Assembly: GCA_046297495.1 (NCBI GenBank)
Contig: JBKBIP010000072.1
Location: 1-7,037, forward strand
Length of the DNA: 7,037 bases
Reading direction: 5' to 3'
From: JBKBIP01 sp046297495
Lineage (GTDB): Bacteria > Planctomycetota > Planctomycetia > Gemmatales > Gemmataceae
In this document: piece by piece, positions 5,583 through 7,037 of the stretch
Layout: every line of letters starts with the position of its first letter
How positions within the stretch are numbered: the stretch's first letter is position 1
Notes under the pieces: model-generated
The model's input: only the letters and a program-made list of their open reading frames with translations
What the model was told of the DNA's origin: nothing
Databases searched by the model: none
Made by a program: the position numbers and the translations under genes

Positions 5583-6815
5583 TTCCCGAGGACCAATCAC
5601 GAACCATGTTTCCATTGCCCCTTTGCCTTTAATCTGTATCGTGTCACGTGGCTCGCACTGGAAGTCTGCTTGGATCAGCTCGTAGGTGGCACGCGTGATT
5701 TGGATGGCGTTGGCGGCGCCGTGTGATTCCATGCGGCTGGCGGTATTCACCGCGTCCCCCCACAGATCGTAAATGAACTTCTTGCGTCCGATGACGCCAG
5801 CCACCACAGGCCCCGAATTGATGCCGATGCGAAAGGCAAGCTGGTGCCCCTGAAAGAGATCGTGCTGAACGGCGTCGCGCATCTCCAGCCCGAGCCGGAC
5901 CAAAACTTGCGCGTGATCGGAACGTGGCCGCGGCACGCCGGAGGCAACCATATAGCAATCGCCAATCGTCTTGATTTTCTCCAAACCGTATTTCTCGACC
6001 AAGGCGTCGAAACGCGAAAAAACTTCATTGAGCAGCTCCACCAATTCAACTGCCGTCAACTTCTCTGATAAGGGGGTGAAGTTCACCAAATCGGCGAACA
6101 GGATACTGGCTCCCTCGAATTGATCGGCGATGATGCGCTGTTCTTCCCTGAGCAGAGCGGCAATGTCGCGGGGGAGAATGTTCAACAACAACTGCTCGGT
6201 CTTGTCTTGCTCGGCATGCAGCAGCCGCAAGGCCAAGTCGCGCTGGTTAATGAAGAAGCCCAGCGGCAAGAGCAGATTCGCCGAGATGAGCAGCAAATTG
6301 ATCAATAGGAGGAGATGCACAAGCCACGACGGCAAATTCGTGGCGTCGCGTGTCGTCATGTAGATACTAACTGCCAAGCTCAAGACAAAAATGCTTCCCC
6401 ACCCCGCCGCGCGGCGGGGACCATAACCGATCAGCATCGCCGTGACCGGGAAGATCAAACCCCACAGGACGACGCCGCCGGAATTGACGAATCCACCCAA
6501 CACCAGCGAGGTCGCTTGATGCGCGACCAGCGCCGCCAGCCCCAGCGCGTTCACGGAGAAGCGATAGCATGACGGCCAACGCGCCACGGCCCCCAGGTGC
6601 GCCAGGGCCAGCAGCGAAAACAGCACATACAGCCCTCCCGCCACCGCTTCATCGAAGACCACGTAGAGCAGACCGATGAGAGGCAACACCCACAGCGCCG
6701 CCGACAACCCGACATTGATCGTCTGCTTCCACAGTATCACCTCTTCGTTATCGTGGGCTTCCACCCCCAACGCGATGACACGCCGCGCCAGTGTTCGCCA
6801 AATCGAATTGATCAT
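5553..6815 (-). CDS. Membrane-anchored class III adenylate cyclase
   Basis: The 420-residue protein makes cyclic AMP from ATP. Residues ~30-190 form about six hydrophobic helices (roughly 35-54, 57-78, 88-108, 113-131, 138-153 and 163-188). A short linker follows (HAEQDKTEQLLLNILP, 200-215), typical of membrane class III cyclases. The catalytic domain covers about 231-407: metal-binding aspartates Asp242 (ILFADLVNFT) and Asp286 (KTIGDCYM); base-selecting Lys282 and Asp354, the pair expected for ATP rather than GTP; and transition-state residues Asn357 and Arg361 in LWGDAVNTASRMES. All key residues are present, so it should be active, probably as a homodimer. AAGGAG eight bases before the ATG at 6815 supports the start. 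The last nine residues, EKGTRLEFA, and the stop codon are encoded by the end of the palindromic element; the native domain ends near WFVIGPRE. The sensed signal is unknown. Confidence 0.93.
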   Translation of the reverse strand: MINSIWRTLARRVIALGVEAHDNEEVILWKQTINVGLSAALWVLPLIGLLYVVFDEAVAGGLYVLFSLLALAHLGAVARWPSCYRFSVNALGLAALVAHQATSLVLGGFVNSGGVVLWGLIFPVTAMLIGYGPRRAAGWGSIFVLSLAVSIYMTTRDATNLPSWLVHLLLLINLLLISANLLLPLGFFINQRDLALRLLHAEQDKTEQLLLNILPRDIAALLREEQRIIADQFEGASILFADLVNFTPLSEKLTAVELVELLNEVFSRFDALVEKYGLEKIKTIGDCYMVASGVPRPRSDHAQVLVRLGLEMRDAVQHDLFQGHQLAFRIGINSGPVVAGVIGRKKFIYDLWGDAVNTASRMESHGAANAIQITRATYELIQADFQCEPRDTIQIKGKGAMETWFVIGPREEKGTRLEFA

Positions 6816-6823
6816 AATACAGA

Positions 6824-6829
6824 CTCCTT
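6824..6829 (-). promoter_or_regulatory. Ribosome binding site of the cyclase gene
   Basis: On the - strand AAGGAG lies eight bases before the ATG at 6815, a strong Shine-Dalgarno match that fixes the start. No clear -35/-10 pair was found in the GC-rich bases upstream. Confidence 0.7.
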
Positions 6830-6878
6830 AACACATTTCATCAGAGCGTGCTGCCGAACGCGGCGATAGGCGAGCACC

Positions 6879-6949
6879 AGGCGAGCGGGAAGCATTAGCC
6901 TCTCGGTGACATTCTTGTCACCCAGAGACCAACGTCCGCCCGCTCGCCT
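6879..6949. other. Nested stem-loop upstream of the cyclase gene
   Basis: An outer perfect 11-bp stem (AGGCGAGCGGG at 6879-6889 with CCCGCTCGCCT at 6939-6949) encloses an inner hairpin at 6900-6927. The inner stem is CTCT, one C-C mismatch, then GGTGACA paired with TGTCACC across the loop TTCT. The whole 71-base unit has the look of a REP-like repeat or a structured RNA. It lies 64 bases before the cyclase start and is unrelated in sequence to the other two palindromic copies. No coding sequence is seen in 6816-7037. Confidence 0.6.
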
Positions 6950-6979
6950 TGATGGGATAGTCACGAAGGATACGCCGAT

Positions 6980-6996
6980 CCATCACTTCCTGATGG
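6980..6996 (+). terminator. Possible weak hairpin terminator near the right edge
   Basis: CCATCA at 6980-6985 pairs with TGATGG at 6991-6996 across a five-base loop. A TTTTT run appears only at 7013-7017, 16 bases beyond the stem, so terminator activity is doubtful. The window then ends in two runs of seven G separated by one T (7021-7035), which could be real or a sequence-end artefact. Confidence 0.2.
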
Positions 6997-7037
6997 GGTG
7001 GTGGGGTGCTCGTTTTTCTTGGGGGGGTGGGGGGGAG

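Noticed and set aside
7011..7037. G-quadruplex or regulatory G-tract at the right edge
   Set aside because: Two G7 runs at the very end of the window could be low-quality sequence; without the continuation nothing can be said.

Overview
The window looks like the chromosome of a GC-rich bacterium, most likely a planctomycete (Planctomycetota, perhaps a Gemmata-like lineage). This is inferred from the mix of an HGxIKPxN-type Hanks kinase homologue, a membrane-anchored class III cyclase, a CehA/DUF3604-type PHP hydrolase and abundant intergenic palindromic elements. No rRNA, tRNA or other taxon-defining gene is present, so the placement is tentative.

Layout from left to right. (a) 1-1438, + strand: the 3' part of an unrecognised protein gene that is open through the window edge, then a small membrane-anchored protein. 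Both are visibly less GC-rich than the rest and may be a transferred two-gene module. (b) 1439-1782: a structured spacer between convergent genes, holding a 91-bp element with perfect 24-bp terminal inverted repeats, a second imperfect inverted repeat and a short palindrome. (c) 1783-4268, - strand: a PHP-domain metallohydrolase, preceded upstream by a Hanks-type kinase homologue whose catalytic HRD aspartate is replaced by alanine (a predicted pseudokinase). (d) 4269-4906: a long divergent spacer with an AT-rich island enclosed by an inverted repeat. (e) 4907-5389, + strand: a YbaK/ProX-type aminoacyl-tRNA deacylase. (f) 5403-5582: a second, longer copy of the 91-bp element family, again between convergent gene ends. 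(g) 5553-6815, - strand: a six-helix membrane adenylate cyclase whose last nine residues and stop codon are supplied by that element. (h) 6816-7037: a non-coding end with a nested stem-loop and a G-rich edge.

No single pathway ties these genes together. The kinase homologue and PHP hydrolase share a strand and may be co-transcribed across a 131-bp gap. The cyclase and deacylase are ordinary stand-alone genes. The most notable features are the palindromic element family sitting at 3' gene ends (a likely MITE/REP-like mobile repeat that may act as a bidirectional terminator and has altered a protein C terminus), the predicted pseudokinase, and the low-GC gene pair at the left edge.
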